A stretch of 64,000 nt of DNA from Gimesia chilikensis (GTDB lineage Bacteria > Planctomycetota > Planctomycetia > Planctomycetales > Planctomycetaceae), in the NCBI RefSeq assembly GCF_007744075.1, contig NZ_CP036266.1, forward strand, positions 1,853,655-1,917,654, in the 5' to 3' direction. Each line of letters begins with the position of its first letter. The stretch's first letter is position 1. Made by a program: the position numbers and the translations under genes. Shown here one piece after another: positions 28,291 to 36,653 of this stretch. The notes below the pieces were generated by a model. It worked only from the letters and a program-made list of their open reading frames with translations, ran no database searches and was not told where the DNA came from.

Positions 28291-29031
28291 TTAATTTGTC
28301 GTCGAATCTTTACTGGGCGCCTTTAACTGCGGCTTCAAGTGTTCTGTCAGGTATTTCGTAGCCAGGTCAACATTGCGGTCGGCGATGGCATTGGCAATCT
28401 GTTCGTGCTCACGCAGCCCGCTTTCCCGGGGCGGACATCCGTAGACATCGCCCGCGTGGAAGTAGTCGAGCAGGACGCCATGGAACTGTTGCACAAAGTT
28501 TCCATGCGAGGCACCCAGAATCGTTTCGTGGAACAGGCAGTCCAGTTCCTTGTAGGCTTTGCTGGTTCCCTGAGGATCTTCGTCCAGGTTCCGCATGACC
28601 CGTTTCATTTCTGCCACGATGGTCTGCAGGCGGATGATTTCTTCGGTGGAGATCAATTCAACGGCCAGGGCGATGGAGCCGATTTCAATCACGGCCCGCA
28701 ACTGTTGCAATTCGCGCCAGCCGTCCGCACTGGCGACCTGGGGAACCAGGGCATTGCGGAGTACGGTGGAGAAGTTATCTGCTTCGCCGACACAGAGCCC
28801 GAGCCCCTGTCTGCCGACGACTACTCCCAGACCGCGGAGTGAGCCAACCGCCTCCCGGACGACGGTTCGTGAAACGCCGAATTCACTGGCCAGATCAGCT
28901 TCGGTTCCCAGACGGGTTCCGGGAGCCAGTCGATCATTGCGAATCCTGGCGCACAGCTGTTCTGCGAGCTCAGCACTTAAGGTTCGGGAGTCAGAACCGA
29001 TGACCGGAGAATCACTCTGCAGTGTGTTCAT
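28291..29031 (-). CDS. FadR-type GntR transcriptional regulator (FCD domain)
   Basis: 246 residues from the ATG at 29031 (an in-frame ATG exists at 29058). The N-terminal winged helix-turn-helix spans about 20-90 (LGTEADLASEFGVSRTVVREAVGSLRGLGVV), and the C-terminal all-helical FCD effector domain about 100-235, with the usual metal-binding His/Asp residues suggested by LDCLFHETILGASH and REHEQIANAI. FCD regulators mostly respond to small organic acids or amino-acid-derived ligands. It is divergent from the PLP enzyme at 29353, and a perfect palindrome lies between them at 29178-29194, so autoregulation and control of that operon are likely. Confidence 0.92.
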   Translation of the reverse strand: MNTLQSDSPVIGSDSRTLSAELAEQLCARIRNDRLAPGTRLGTEADLASEFGVSRTVVREAVGSLRGLGVVVGRQGLGLCVGEADNFSTVLRNALVPQVASADGWRELQQLRAVIEIGSIALAVELISTEEIIRLQTIVAEMKRVMRNLDEDPQGTSKAYKELDCLFHETILGASHGNFVQQFHGVLLDYFHAGDVYGCPPRESGLREHEQIANAIADRNVDLATKYLTEHLKPQLKAPSKDSTTN

Positions 29032-29177
29032 GCAACGAATATCCTGTGAGCGCGACAATGAATGTCAGAAATGATGGCGTTTCAATGCGTGGCTCGAGCG
29101 GCCGTACACGAAGAACATCACAGATTTCCGTATGTCTGTCATGGCATCTGCCATAGACTAATGTAATATAAATATTT

Positions 29178-29194
29178 AGATTGTATGACAATCT
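29178..29194. promoter_or_regulatory. candidate operator of the FadR-type regulator
   Basis: Perfect 17-bp inverted repeat AGATTGT-ATG-ACAATCT, in the gap between the divergent regulator and threonine-synthase-like genes. FCD-type GntR proteins typically bind TNGTNNNACNA-like palindromes, which this matches exactly. Confidence 0.75.
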
Positions 29195-29265
29195 GGTTTA
29201 TTATCATATAACTCGATATTTACCCGTCAAGACAATTCTGATCTTTTGCTCAAGAATGCTCATGT

Positions 29266-29285
29266 TTACCAAGTGCCTCTGGTAA
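29266..29285. promoter_or_regulatory. second inverted repeat in the divergent promoter region
   Basis: TTACCA, eight bases, TGGTAA, about 70-90 bp upstream of the gene at 29353. It might be another regulator site or part of an mRNA leader structure; support is only the symmetry. Confidence 0.35.
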
Positions 29286-29352
29286 GGTACGCCTTTGTTA
29301 CTGGGACTGTTATTTCAAGTGGAATCGAGACTGACTTACCAGGGAAATCGAA

Positions 29353-30405
29353 ATGGATGTTGAGCGGTTTACGTTGGGCGAGGGGGAGACCCCGCTGGTG
29401 CGATCGCGGCGGATCGGACCAGCCGTGGGGCTGGAGCATTTATATTTCAAACTGGAGACGGTGAATCCGACCGGTTCTTATAAAGATCGTTTTGCGGCAG
29501 CCGCGATCAACGAGATGCTGTCACAGGGGAAGCGGCGGGTGGTGACCTGTTCGAGCGGCAATGCAGGTTCGGCCCTGGCAGCTTACAGTGCCGCTGCGGG
29601 ACTGGAATGTGAGGTCGCGGTCTTCATAGGGGCTCCCGAGAATAAACTGAAACAGATGCTGGCCTACGGTGCTCGTGTCTGGAGGATTGAAGGCTTTGGT
29701 GCTGATCCGGAAATCAGCCGCGCCACGTTCAAATGTCTCAAACAGATCGGGGCTGCCGCTGATGCGGCGCTGCAGGTGAGCAGTTATCAGTTCAACCCGG
29801 TGGGCATGGCGGGAGTCGAAGTGATTGGACACGAACTGGTCACACAGACGGCTGCTTTCAATCGATCGATCGATCATGTTGTCTGCTGTGCAGGTGGTGG
29901 AGGTCTGCTGCTGGCGGTCTATCGTGGTTTAAAGACGGCGCTGGAAGGGAAGGAACAAGTCGATTTCCCGGCCATCCACTGCGTTCAGCCTGCGGGGAAT
30001 AATACGATTGCCGGCCCGTTGCGAGAGGGAAGCAGTCTGGCCCGATCCTGTGAAAGCACGACCGCGGTAGGAGGTCTGCAGGTGGCGAATGTGCTGGATG
30101 GGCACGAAGTGATTCGCGTCTGCAGAGAGACCGGAGGCAACGGTTACCTGGTTGCCGATGATTACATATTTGAGGTACAGGCCCGCCTGGCGCGCGAGGA
30201 GGGCATTTTCTGTGAACCGGCGGCAGCCGTTTCGCTGGCAGGAGTATTACGAGCCGTGGCGCAGGGAGAAATCGCTGCGGATGAAACGGTGGTCTGTCTG
30301 ATTACCGGTACCGGTTTCAAGGACCAGTGTGCCATTGATCGGATGCTGGCTGATACGAACTGTCCCGTGATCAGCCTGTCGGAATTCCAGAAGCAAAGTT
30401 TGTAA
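29353..30405 (+). CDS. threonine-synthase-like PLP-dependent enzyme (fold type II)
   Basis: 350 residues. PLP-binding Lys44 is in PTGSYKDR, the SSGNAGSALAAY substrate-binding loop follows at about 77, and AGGGGLL forms the phosphate-binding glycine loop. The closest family is threonine synthase/threonine dehydratase; it lacks the N-terminal extension of classical ThrC. Because it lies under a FadR-type regulator and is followed by an aldolase of the DapA/NanA family, a catabolic role on an amino acid or amino sugar derivative is more plausible than threonine synthesis. Start supported by AGGGAAATCG just upstream. Confidence 0.85.
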   Translation: MDVERFTLGEGETPLVRSRRIGPAVGLEHLYFKLETVNPTGSYKDRFAAAAINEMLSQGKRRVVTCSSGNAGSALAAYSAAAGLECEVAVFIGAPENKLKQMLAYGARVWRIEGFGADPEISRATFKCLKQIGAAADAALQVSSYQFNPVGMAGVEVIGHELVTQTAAFNRSIDHVVCCAGGGGLLLAVYRGLKTALEGKEQVDFPAIHCVQPAGNNTIAGPLREGSSLARSCESTTAVGGLQVANVLDGHEVIRVCRETGGNGYLVADDYIFEVQARLAREEGIFCEPAAAVSLAGVLRAVAQGEIAADETVVCLITGTGFKDQCAIDRMLADTNCPVISLSEFQKQSL

Positions 30406-30432
30406 ATTCTTAACAAGGGAAGCAGTTTCAAT

Positions 30433-31344
30433 ATGACCAGTTCGATCAAAATGATTACCGCTCTGGGGACTCCGTTGACTCCGGAAGAAGACCTGCACGT
30501 CGAAGGGCTGGAAGCCCATCTGCAGGATCAGCTGGACCACGGTATTAACGGTTTCCTGGTTGCAGGTACGATGGGGCTGATGCAGCTCTTGAAGGAGCGC
30601 ACCTATCGCGATCTGGTTGCCCGGAGTGTGACATGTAACGCCGGACGTGCGGAACTGCTGGTGGGCGTCGGCGATACGAGCTATGTGCGGACGCTGGAGC
30701 GGATTCGGATGGTGGAAGAGTATGACATCGACGGCGTCGTGGCATTGGCTCCCTTTTTCATCAAGTACAGTCAATCTGACCTGATTGATTATTACCAGTC
30801 GCTGGCAGATGCGAGTTCCCGCCCCATGTTTCTGTATGACTTGCCTCAGACGACGGGAACCAAACTGGAAGTGGCGACCGTGCTGCAACTGGCCCAGCAT
30901 CCGAACATCCACGGCATTAAGTGTTCCGATCACTTTGTGACAATCCGGCCGGTGCTGGATGCGATTGGTGATGAATTTCGCGTGATCGTCGCCCAGCCAA
31001 CTCTGATGGATGTGCTGCTGCGTGCGGGTGTTCGCGAGCATCTGGACGGGATCTATGGCGTTGTGCCGGAGTGGATCGCGGCGATGGTGACCGCGACAGA
31101 AGCGGAAGACTGGGAGACCCTGGCGACAGTGCAGCAGGATCTTTCTGCCTTACTCACACTGCTGCAGACGTTTTCTGCGCCGCTGTTTTCCACGGTGACC
31201 GCATTACTGAACCGACGGGGAATTCCCGGTAATTTTGCGCCGCGGCCTATGCGTCCCATCACGGAGGTAGAAGAGGCAGCCCTGTTTGAACTGCCCCTGG
31301 TGAAAAAGATGTTTGCCGGTAAAACGGTCACCGCAGCGGAGTGA
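30433..31344 (+). CDS. dihydrodipicolinate synthase/N-acetylneuraminate lyase family aldolase
   Basis: 303-residue TIM-barrel aldolase. The Schiff-base Lys163 is in GIKCSD, and Tyr135 in LYDLP is the catalytic proton shuttle. The pyruvate-carboxylate loop reads GTMG instead of the usual GTTGE of DapA, so this is probably not the lysine-pathway enzyme; family members cleave or make 2-keto acids such as sialic acid or 2-keto-3-deoxy sugars. It starts 27 bp after the PLP enzyme gene, behind GGGAAGC, and should be cotranscribed with it. Confidence 0.87.
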   Translation: MTSSIKMITALGTPLTPEEDLHVEGLEAHLQDQLDHGINGFLVAGTMGLMQLLKERTYRDLVARSVTCNAGRAELLVGVGDTSYVRTLERIRMVEEYDIDGVVALAPFFIKYSQSDLIDYYQSLADASSRPMFLYDLPQTTGTKLEVATVLQLAQHPNIHGIKCSDHFVTIRPVLDAIGDEFRVIVAQPTLMDVLLRAGVREHLDGIYGVVPEWIAAMVTATEAEDWETLATVQQDLSALLTLLQTFSAPLFSTVTALLNRRGIPGNFAPRPMRPITEVEEAALFELPLVKKMFAGKTVTAAE

Positions 31345-31361
31345 AAGCACGTCTGAGGAAG

Positions 31362-31379
31362 ACAGGTCACTCGACCTGT
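31362..31379. terminator. hairpin between convergent genes
   Basis: ACAGGTC-ACTC-GACCTGT, just after the aldolase gene and overlapping the last codons of the convergent gene at 31367. Followed by TTTG on the plus strand; a weak shared terminator is possible. Confidence 0.4.
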
Positions 31380-32764
31380 TTGACGAGCTTGTGTACGGTT
31401 TCTGAAATGAGATCTTCCGTCTGTTCGGACCAGCGGTAAGCGGGACGGCCGTATTCATAGAGATTCGAGCCCCCCTCGTAACCTCCTTCGAGCCAGACCC
31501 GTTTGGATGGGATGTAGGAGATCATGTCGTCAGCATATCCGCAGACCCAGGTGCCCGGGCCGAACTCGCGTTTGAAACGGAGTGAATAATCGACGACGGT
31601 TTCGGCGCCCATGCCGATCATAAGGGTTTCCTTGCCCAGCCGCCAAGCGTGAATGGGATAGGGATAGGCGGAGGGGAAGGTCTCTCCCTGATCCAGTTTT
31701 TTCAGGAGCCGTTTGGCCCACCTTTGTTTGATGGCACTTCCGCTTTTGGTATCCGCTTCGAGGTCGGCGCGGGTGACGACTTTGAGGTAAGGAAGATCAA
31801 CATAAGTGAAAGCGGTTTTTAAACCGGGGGAAACGTTCTGCAACGGCTGCTTTAAGGCTTCTTCGACGGCGACAGCCAGCATGTGTCCGTATTTTTCACA
31901 GAGTTCGACTTTCCGGCGGGGGAGCGGGTTCTGATCACCGCCGCAGGTGTTGACGAACATGGCCAGGGTGCCCGGATGATTTTTTTCGATCTCCAGTTGT
32001 GCGAAGCCGGGATAGTCGCCACAGATTTTTGTGAAGCTGAGTGTCGTGGGATGACAGGCATAGCCAAACAGGACAGCCGCCAGCTGGCCATCGGGGCGGG
32101 TGACGGTCAGGATGGGGACGTCGTGATCGACGGGGCCCACGAGTGCCTTCCCCGCTTTGAGCAGATTGGGAATGTCGGCTTCACGGTTGTTACGGCGATT
32201 GACGGCGAACGTGGTATGACCGTTGCCCTGCTTGAGTGTCGCGGGGGCGAGATTATCAAGTGCTTCGCCGATCATGGCGACGGTTTTTTCGACCATACGG
32301 TCCGTGTACTCGGCGACGGTTTTATCCTGCTCCGGCGTGGTGGGATAGTAATCGTAAAGGTCGTCTCCGAGCCGGGGCCCACAGTGATTATGCGAGAAGG
32401 TAAACATGATCTGGCGGCGTTCCAGATCATACTTCGTTTTGATTTTTTTGAAGACGCGATCGCTCATGCTTTTGGGGACGCCCTGGAAATCGCTGGTGAT
32501 CAGGACAGCGCGTTCGCCACCTGGTGCTTCAAGTGCGAGGGCTTTCATCCAGATGTCATGCAGCTTGCCATCGGGGGCACGTTTGGATCCATAGCCAGCC
32601 AGCCAGACACCGGTTTCGGGAGTGATTTTGGCCTTGGCTAAACCGGCGTGCCACTGTTCTGCAGCCGCGAGACTTGTCGTGCCCAGGAGCAGAACACTGA
32701 AGGCGAGCAGAAACGAACGTCGGGGGAGGCGGAGTGTGTGGGAGAGCAAGGTGAGGCCGGGCAT
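31367..32764 (-). CDS. neutral/alkaline ceramidase-like secreted protein, catalytic Ser replaced
   Basis: 465 residues from the ATG at 32764. The N-terminus is a signal peptide (RRSFLLAFSVLLLG to about AAAEQ). The domain matches the N-terminal part of neutral ceramidases: AKITPETGVWLAGYGS, the zinc-type motif SHNHCGPR and the second His in YACHPTTL. Ceramidases carry NxGDxSPN with the catalytic Ser; here the aligned stretch is CGGDQNP, with Asn where Ser should be. The zinc site seems kept but ceramide hydrolysis by the known mechanism is unlikely. Planctomycetes have many such ceramidase-fold proteins of unknown role. Confidence 0.85.
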   Translation of the reverse strand: MPGLTLLSHTLRLPRRSFLLAFSVLLLGTTSLAAAEQWHAGLAKAKITPETGVWLAGYGSKRAPDGKLHDIWMKALALEAPGGERAVLITSDFQGVPKSMSDRVFKKIKTKYDLERRQIMFTFSHNHCGPRLGDDLYDYYPTTPEQDKTVAEYTDRMVEKTVAMIGEALDNLAPATLKQGNGHTTFAVNRRNNREADIPNLLKAGKALVGPVDHDVPILTVTRPDGQLAAVLFGYACHPTTLSFTKICGDYPGFAQLEIEKNHPGTLAMFVNTCGGDQNPLPRRKVELCEKYGHMLAVAVEEALKQPLQNVSPGLKTAFTYVDLPYLKVVTRADLEADTKSGSAIKQRWAKRLLKKLDQGETFPSAYPYPIHAWRLGKETLMIGMGAETVVDYSLRFKREFGPGTWVCGYADDMISYIPSKRVWLEGGYEGGSNLYEYGRPAYRWSEQTEDLISETVHKLVKQVE

Positions 32765-32950
32765 GTTGCTGCTTTCTGTGTGCGGGAAACAGGAGCTCTG
32801 AGTGAATCGGTTAAATTCTAATGTATGTTTATAAAATGGAAATCGCAAGGGGATTCGAAGGATCAGAGCGAATGAGGTCGCCAGAAGCATCTGTAAAGAA
32901 AATAATGCTGGGACTGGGAGGACGCGCGTTGAGAGGCGTGTGAGAGAACG

Positions 32951-34363
32951 TCAGCGCGTGACGGAGGTCGACTTGCGGGCGAGTCGCGCGGCGATCTGAG
33001 GAATCAGAACGTTGCGGTCGATGGGCTTGGTCAGGCAGTCATCAAAGCCGACGCTCAGGCAGCGTTCGAGTTCGCCCGTGAGTGCATGCGCGGTGAGTGC
33101 AACGATGGGACCTGTGTAACCTGCGGCGCGGAGGGCAATGGTTGCCTGGTAGCCGTCGAGGACGGGCATCTGCAGATCCATCAGGATCAGGTCGAAAGGG
33201 GATTCCGACTGCAGGGCCATATCGACACCCTGCTGTCCATTCGCGGCAATCATGATCTCGGCACCAGCGCGGTTGAGCAGGAAGCGGATCAACCGCTGAT
33301 TGTCGAGATTGTCTTCCACTACCAGGATGCGCCCCTGCAGGCGACTGTTGGCGGAGAATGATCGGGGATCGGGTAGATCGAGTTCTCCAGCCTCTTGTGA
33401 TGACAGCATGCGGACCTGATCCAAGGGGCCGGTCGCGATTGCAAAAGTGAATTCGCTGTGCTCTGAGGCGTCCTGTTCGAGGCGGATTTCGCCCTGCAGG
33501 AGTTCTGCAATGCGGCTGATGATCGTAAATCCTGAGCCGGCTTTTCCTCGCTTGTCTGTCGTCGTTGCGGCTGCCTGGCGAAAAGGTTGAAAGACGTGCT
33601 GACGCTGATCGGTGGGAATGCCCATGCCGGTATCGCTGACACGGAAGCAGAAGGCCTGCTGTGACGGCTCGCAGCTGAGTGTGAGTCGGATGTGTCCCTC
33701 GGTGGTCAGTTTGAGTGCATTGGTCAACAGGTTGACCAGCGCCTGTTTCAGGAGTGTGGGATCGGTTTGGATTGTTTCCGGAACGGTGCCTTCGATTTCC
33801 AGATGAATCGTATTATTCAACGCGCGGGCCTGTTCGGATAACTGGTCGACGACTTCGCGTCCGATCTGGATGGGATGGACCTGCAACTTTTCGATTTCGA
33901 GAAGTCCCGATTCCAGTCGGGAGAGTTCCAGGATTTCATTGATGACATCCAGCAGGTAGTTACTGTTACGCCGGATGGTTTTGACGGCTCGATTCTGATC
34001 TTCATCCGAAAGGGTTTTATTCTGCAACAGTTCCGTGAAACCCAGGATGGCGGTCATCGGTGTGCGGATTTCATGACTCATGTAAGCCAGGAATTCGCAG
34101 CGGGCGCGTGTTGCAGCAGCGGCGACGGCCTGTGCCTGCTTGAGTTCTTCGCGCGTTGCCTGCAGTTCCCGACGCAACCGGGCTGTCTCTGTTTCCTCGG
34201 TAGTGGATGTGTCCTGGTGAGGCTGTTGAGGGACGACTGGCAGACTGGAGGGCACGGGGTTGTTTTGAGGAGAGAACGCTTCGCGGAATGTCTCCCGCAC
34301 CGACTCTTCGAGTCTGTTGAGAATCTGCGAAACTTGTGTGTGTGATAAATCGGGTCTGGGCAT
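32951..34363 (-). CDS. hybrid histidine kinase/response regulator without membrane domain
   Basis: 470 residues and no membrane segment. A coiled coil (about 55-85, Glu/Arg/Gln-rich) leads into the HisKA box AYMSHEIRTPM (His97). The ATPase domain spans about 200-315 (N-box NLLTNALKLT, G1 DTGMGIP; the G2 region is GKAGSGFTI, less glycine-rich than usual). A receiver domain follows (VVEDN at 349-353, phospho-acceptor Asp396 in LILMDLQMP). There is no sensor or output domain, so it probably takes its input from a partner protein through the N-terminal part and passes phosphate on to an Hpt protein elsewhere. No cognate gene is adjacent. Confidence 0.92.
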   Translation of the reverse strand: MPRPDLSHTQVSQILNRLEESVRETFREAFSPQNNPVPSSLPVVPQQPHQDTSTTEETETARLRRELQATREELKQAQAVAAAATRARCEFLAYMSHEIRTPMTAILGFTELLQNKTLSDEDQNRAVKTIRRNSNYLLDVINEILELSRLESGLLEIEKLQVHPIQIGREVVDQLSEQARALNNTIHLEIEGTVPETIQTDPTLLKQALVNLLTNALKLTTEGHIRLTLSCEPSQQAFCFRVSDTGMGIPTDQRQHVFQPFRQAAATTTDKRGKAGSGFTIISRIAELLQGEIRLEQDASEHSEFTFAIATGPLDQVRMLSSQEAGELDLPDPRSFSANSRLQGRILVVEDNLDNQRLIRFLLNRAGAEIMIAANGQQGVDMALQSESPFDLILMDLQMPVLDGYQATIALRAAGYTGPIVALTAHALTGELERCLSVGFDDCLTKPIDRNVLIPQIAARLARKSTSVTR

Positions 34364-35120
34364 TCCCGCGTGACTCCACTGGTTAAGCGAGCGGGCCAGT
34401 ACCGCTGCCGCATCACGTCTTCTGAAGTATGAGAACCTGATGCATGTCTTCTTAAAACGGCTTTCTATCTCAGGATTTCTTCGTTATCGGTCGCCGTTCG
34501 TCAGGCGCGAACCTGATTTTGTGGAGTCTGGGAGACACACGCGGATTTAAGGGAAACACCTGTTTCTTCAGTGAGTGGTTTCCAGCAGCCTGATCGCCGT
34601 GGCTGCCCTGACCGATTCTGGCTGCTTTTGATTGAAGGTGACTGAAAGTAGTGTCCGCATGGGGCGTTTTGGGCATCTTTAGAATGCAGATTCAGGGGAT
34701 GTTTTCTGACTTTGATTTTCTGAATCGAATCGAAATCAACGTAATAAGTCTGCAGGAAATAGTCAGCGTGAGCAGGGAGGAGATTCAATTCAAACTGATT
34801 TCTGATTAGTAAAGGAAGTTGTTAATTGTCTGTAAGTGGTGAATGTGTGGTGAACATCGACTGTTTTTTATGAATTCCGGTTCGAATTAAAGGATGTATA
34901 GATTGCCCACGCGTCAAGTTTACATAAAATTCACATGGCTTTAACGAAGAATACGTTCTTCGAGATCTTCTGAGTGCGTCGGTTTTCCAACGATACCCGC
35001 CTCTTTCCGATCACGGTTCCTCCCCGGGTGAAGCGCTCATATCGAACCATTATTATTCTATCATTCCGTACTGCCCGGTACGGATTCATCACAATCTTAA
35101 CAGTGTAAGGGGTCCAAACT
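34364..35120. other. long intergenic region upstream of DUF1559 gene
   Basis: About 750 bp with no supported gene; short frames here lack ribosome-binding sites and family resemblance. It must contain the promoters of the kinase gene (leftward) and the DUF1559 gene (rightward). A small hairpin CCGTAC-tgcccg-GTACGG lies at 35066-35083, about 40 bp before the DUF1559 start, and AAGGGG is its ribosome-binding site. The length is unusual for this window and could hide an untranslated leader or small RNA. Confidence 0.4.
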
Positions 35121-36089
35121 ATGCACTCAAAGATGAATGCAAAACGAGGTTTTACTTTGATTGAATTGCTGGTGGTCATTGCGATCATCGCGATTCTGAT
35201 CGCACTCTTACTGCCCGCGGTGCAACAGGCACGCGAGGCTGCTCGCCGCAGTACCTGCAAGAATAATCTGAAGCAGCTCGGACTGGCGATGCACAACTAT
35301 CACGATACGCACCGCACATTTCCTCCGGGAGCTGTCTGGTATGGTATCGGTTCCGCTCCGGAAGATGGACGTCACGCTGACTGGGGTACGACCTGGGTCG
35401 TACAGGTTCTGCCCTTTATGGATCAGGCCAACCTGTACAACAATTACAACATGTCTCTGAAGGCCCGCAGTGCGAATGCAAGCACTACTAACAGCGTGTT
35501 GCAGGCGAAGATTCCCAGCCTGATCTGTCCTTCTCAGCCCGGCGTTGATCGCAGTCTGCTGACACAGGATTTCACCGGGTTTTCCAGAATCACCTATGCG
35601 GCATCGGTAGGCGCTGGTTCAACCATGACACGTACTGACTTCAACAATCCGAACCGACGTGGTTTCTTCAGTGCGGTAGCTCAGAATGGCGCGAAAATCC
35701 GTGACGTCACTGATGGATCGTCCAACTCGATCATGCTGAGTGAAATCGTTGTCGGTCAGGTCACCTCTGATGACAAGGGGGCCTGGGGCTGGTGTACCGG
35801 GGCTCTGTTCGCAGGACGGAATAACAACGGGATTCTGACACCGAACGCGAAAGTTTATGACGCGACTCCCTATGCATCCAATAATACCACCGATAACAAC
35901 TTTAACCGTCGGAATAACCCCGACCGAACCGGGACTCTTTCCGGCCAGGCGGCACGCAGTTTCCATGTTGGTGGCGTACATGCTACCATGGGTGACGGTG
36001 CTGTGCGTTTCCTTTCAGAAAACATTGATCAGAATACTTATCTGAATCTGCTGTCAATTTCTGATGGTAACGTAATTGGTGAATTCTAA
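35121..36089 (+). CDS. DUF1559 pseudopilin-like protein
   Basis: 322 residues. Start at 35121 with AAGGGG about 8 nt upstream gives leader HSKMNAKRG before [12 protein letters not shown] and [11 protein letters not shown]. The C-terminus contains [17 protein letters not shown]. The mature domain is rich in Asn, Thr and Ser, consistent with an exported surface protein. It has a long untranslated upstream region and a strong terminator directly behind, so it may be the most highly expressed of the four paralogues here; that is inference. Confidence 0.93.
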   Translation: MHSKMNAKRGFTLIELLVVIAIIAILIALLLPAVQQAREAARRSTCKNNLKQLGLAMHNYHDTHRTFPPGAVWYGIGSAPEDGRHADWGTTWVVQVLPFMDQANLYNNYNMSLKARSANASTTNSVLQAKIPSLICPSQPGVDRSLLTQDFTGFSRITYAASVGAGSTMTRTDFNNPNRRGFFSAVAQNGAKIRDVTDGSSNSIMLSEIVVGQVTSDDKGAWGWCTGALFAGRNNNGILTPNAKVYDATPYASNNTTDNNFNRRNNPDRTGTLSGQAARSFHVGGVHATMGDGAVRFLSENIDQNTYLNLLSISDGNVIGEF

Positions 36090-36119
36090 ACGATTCGCGA
36101 TCACGAATTCGTAAACACA

Positions 36120-36157
36120 AACAGCTCCAATGAATTTAATTGGAGCTGTTTTTTTAA
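36120..36157 (+). terminator. intrinsic terminator after DUF1559 gene
   Basis: Perfect 12-bp stem AACAGCTCCAAT / ATTGGAGCTGTT, seven-base loop, then TTTTTTAA. It stands between the DUF1559 gene and the lipoprotein gene that starts 25 bp later, so the latter depends on read-through or its own promoter. Confidence 0.93.
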
Positions 36158-36181
36158 TTCAGAAGACAAAGGCTTAGACAA

Positions 36182-36571
36182 ATGAAAATCAGTATTGGTA
36201 TCGGCAGACAACTGCTCTGCTGCCTGGCATTGTTTCTCTTCACTGTATCGCTCGCAGGCTGTGGTGGTCCGCCCTCTACGCCTCCTCCCAGCGATACGGA
36301 AAAAAGCGAAATGGTGCAGAAATCCATTGATGAATTCATTGCCTCTGCCAAAAAACAGCCCAAAGCGGCGGCACAGAAACTGTCGATTCTGATGGAATCA
36401 CTGGAATCGTATGCTACCGAATTCGAAGGCCCTTATATCGAATTGCGGGATGAAGCAAAGAAACTGCAGGAGCTGTATCAGAGTTCTGCAGCGAAAGATA
36501 AGATCGAAGCCCAGTTGGAGGTGCTCAAGCAGAAGGCGAGCTCCCTCTCTGGTGGGGCAGCCGCTGAGTAG
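36182..36571 (+). CDS. small lipoprotein, predicted helical
   Basis: 129 residues. Signal peptide ends in LAGC (Cys27 lipidated), then a Pro/Ser linker (PPSTPPPSDTE) and about 90 charged residues with heptad-like spacing, likely an alpha-helical or coiled-coil domain. Unlike the lipoproteins paired with the other DUF1559 genes it has no beta-sandwich pattern. It is in the same position, just behind a DUF1559 gene, and is bracketed by two terminators. Confidence 0.8.
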   Translation: MKISIGIGRQLLCCLALFLFTVSLAGCGGPPSTPPPSDTEKSEMVQKSIDEFIASAKKQPKAAAQKLSILMESLESYATEFEGPYIELRDEAKKLQELYQSSAAKDKIEAQLEVLKQKASSLSGGAAAE

Positions 36572-36601
36572 TCGGCATTCGATGTGAAATCAAACAGACA
36601 G

Positions 36602-36649
36602 ATCCGCTGATCGCATTCTGGAGACAGAGATGTGATCAGCGGATTTTTT
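36602..36649 (+). terminator. intrinsic terminator after lipoprotein gene
   Basis: 11-bp stem ATCCGCTGATC / GATCAGCGGAT with a long loop (36613-36633), followed by TTTTT. It lies 30 bp after the stop at 36571. Confidence 0.88.
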
Positions 36650-36653
36650 ACGT

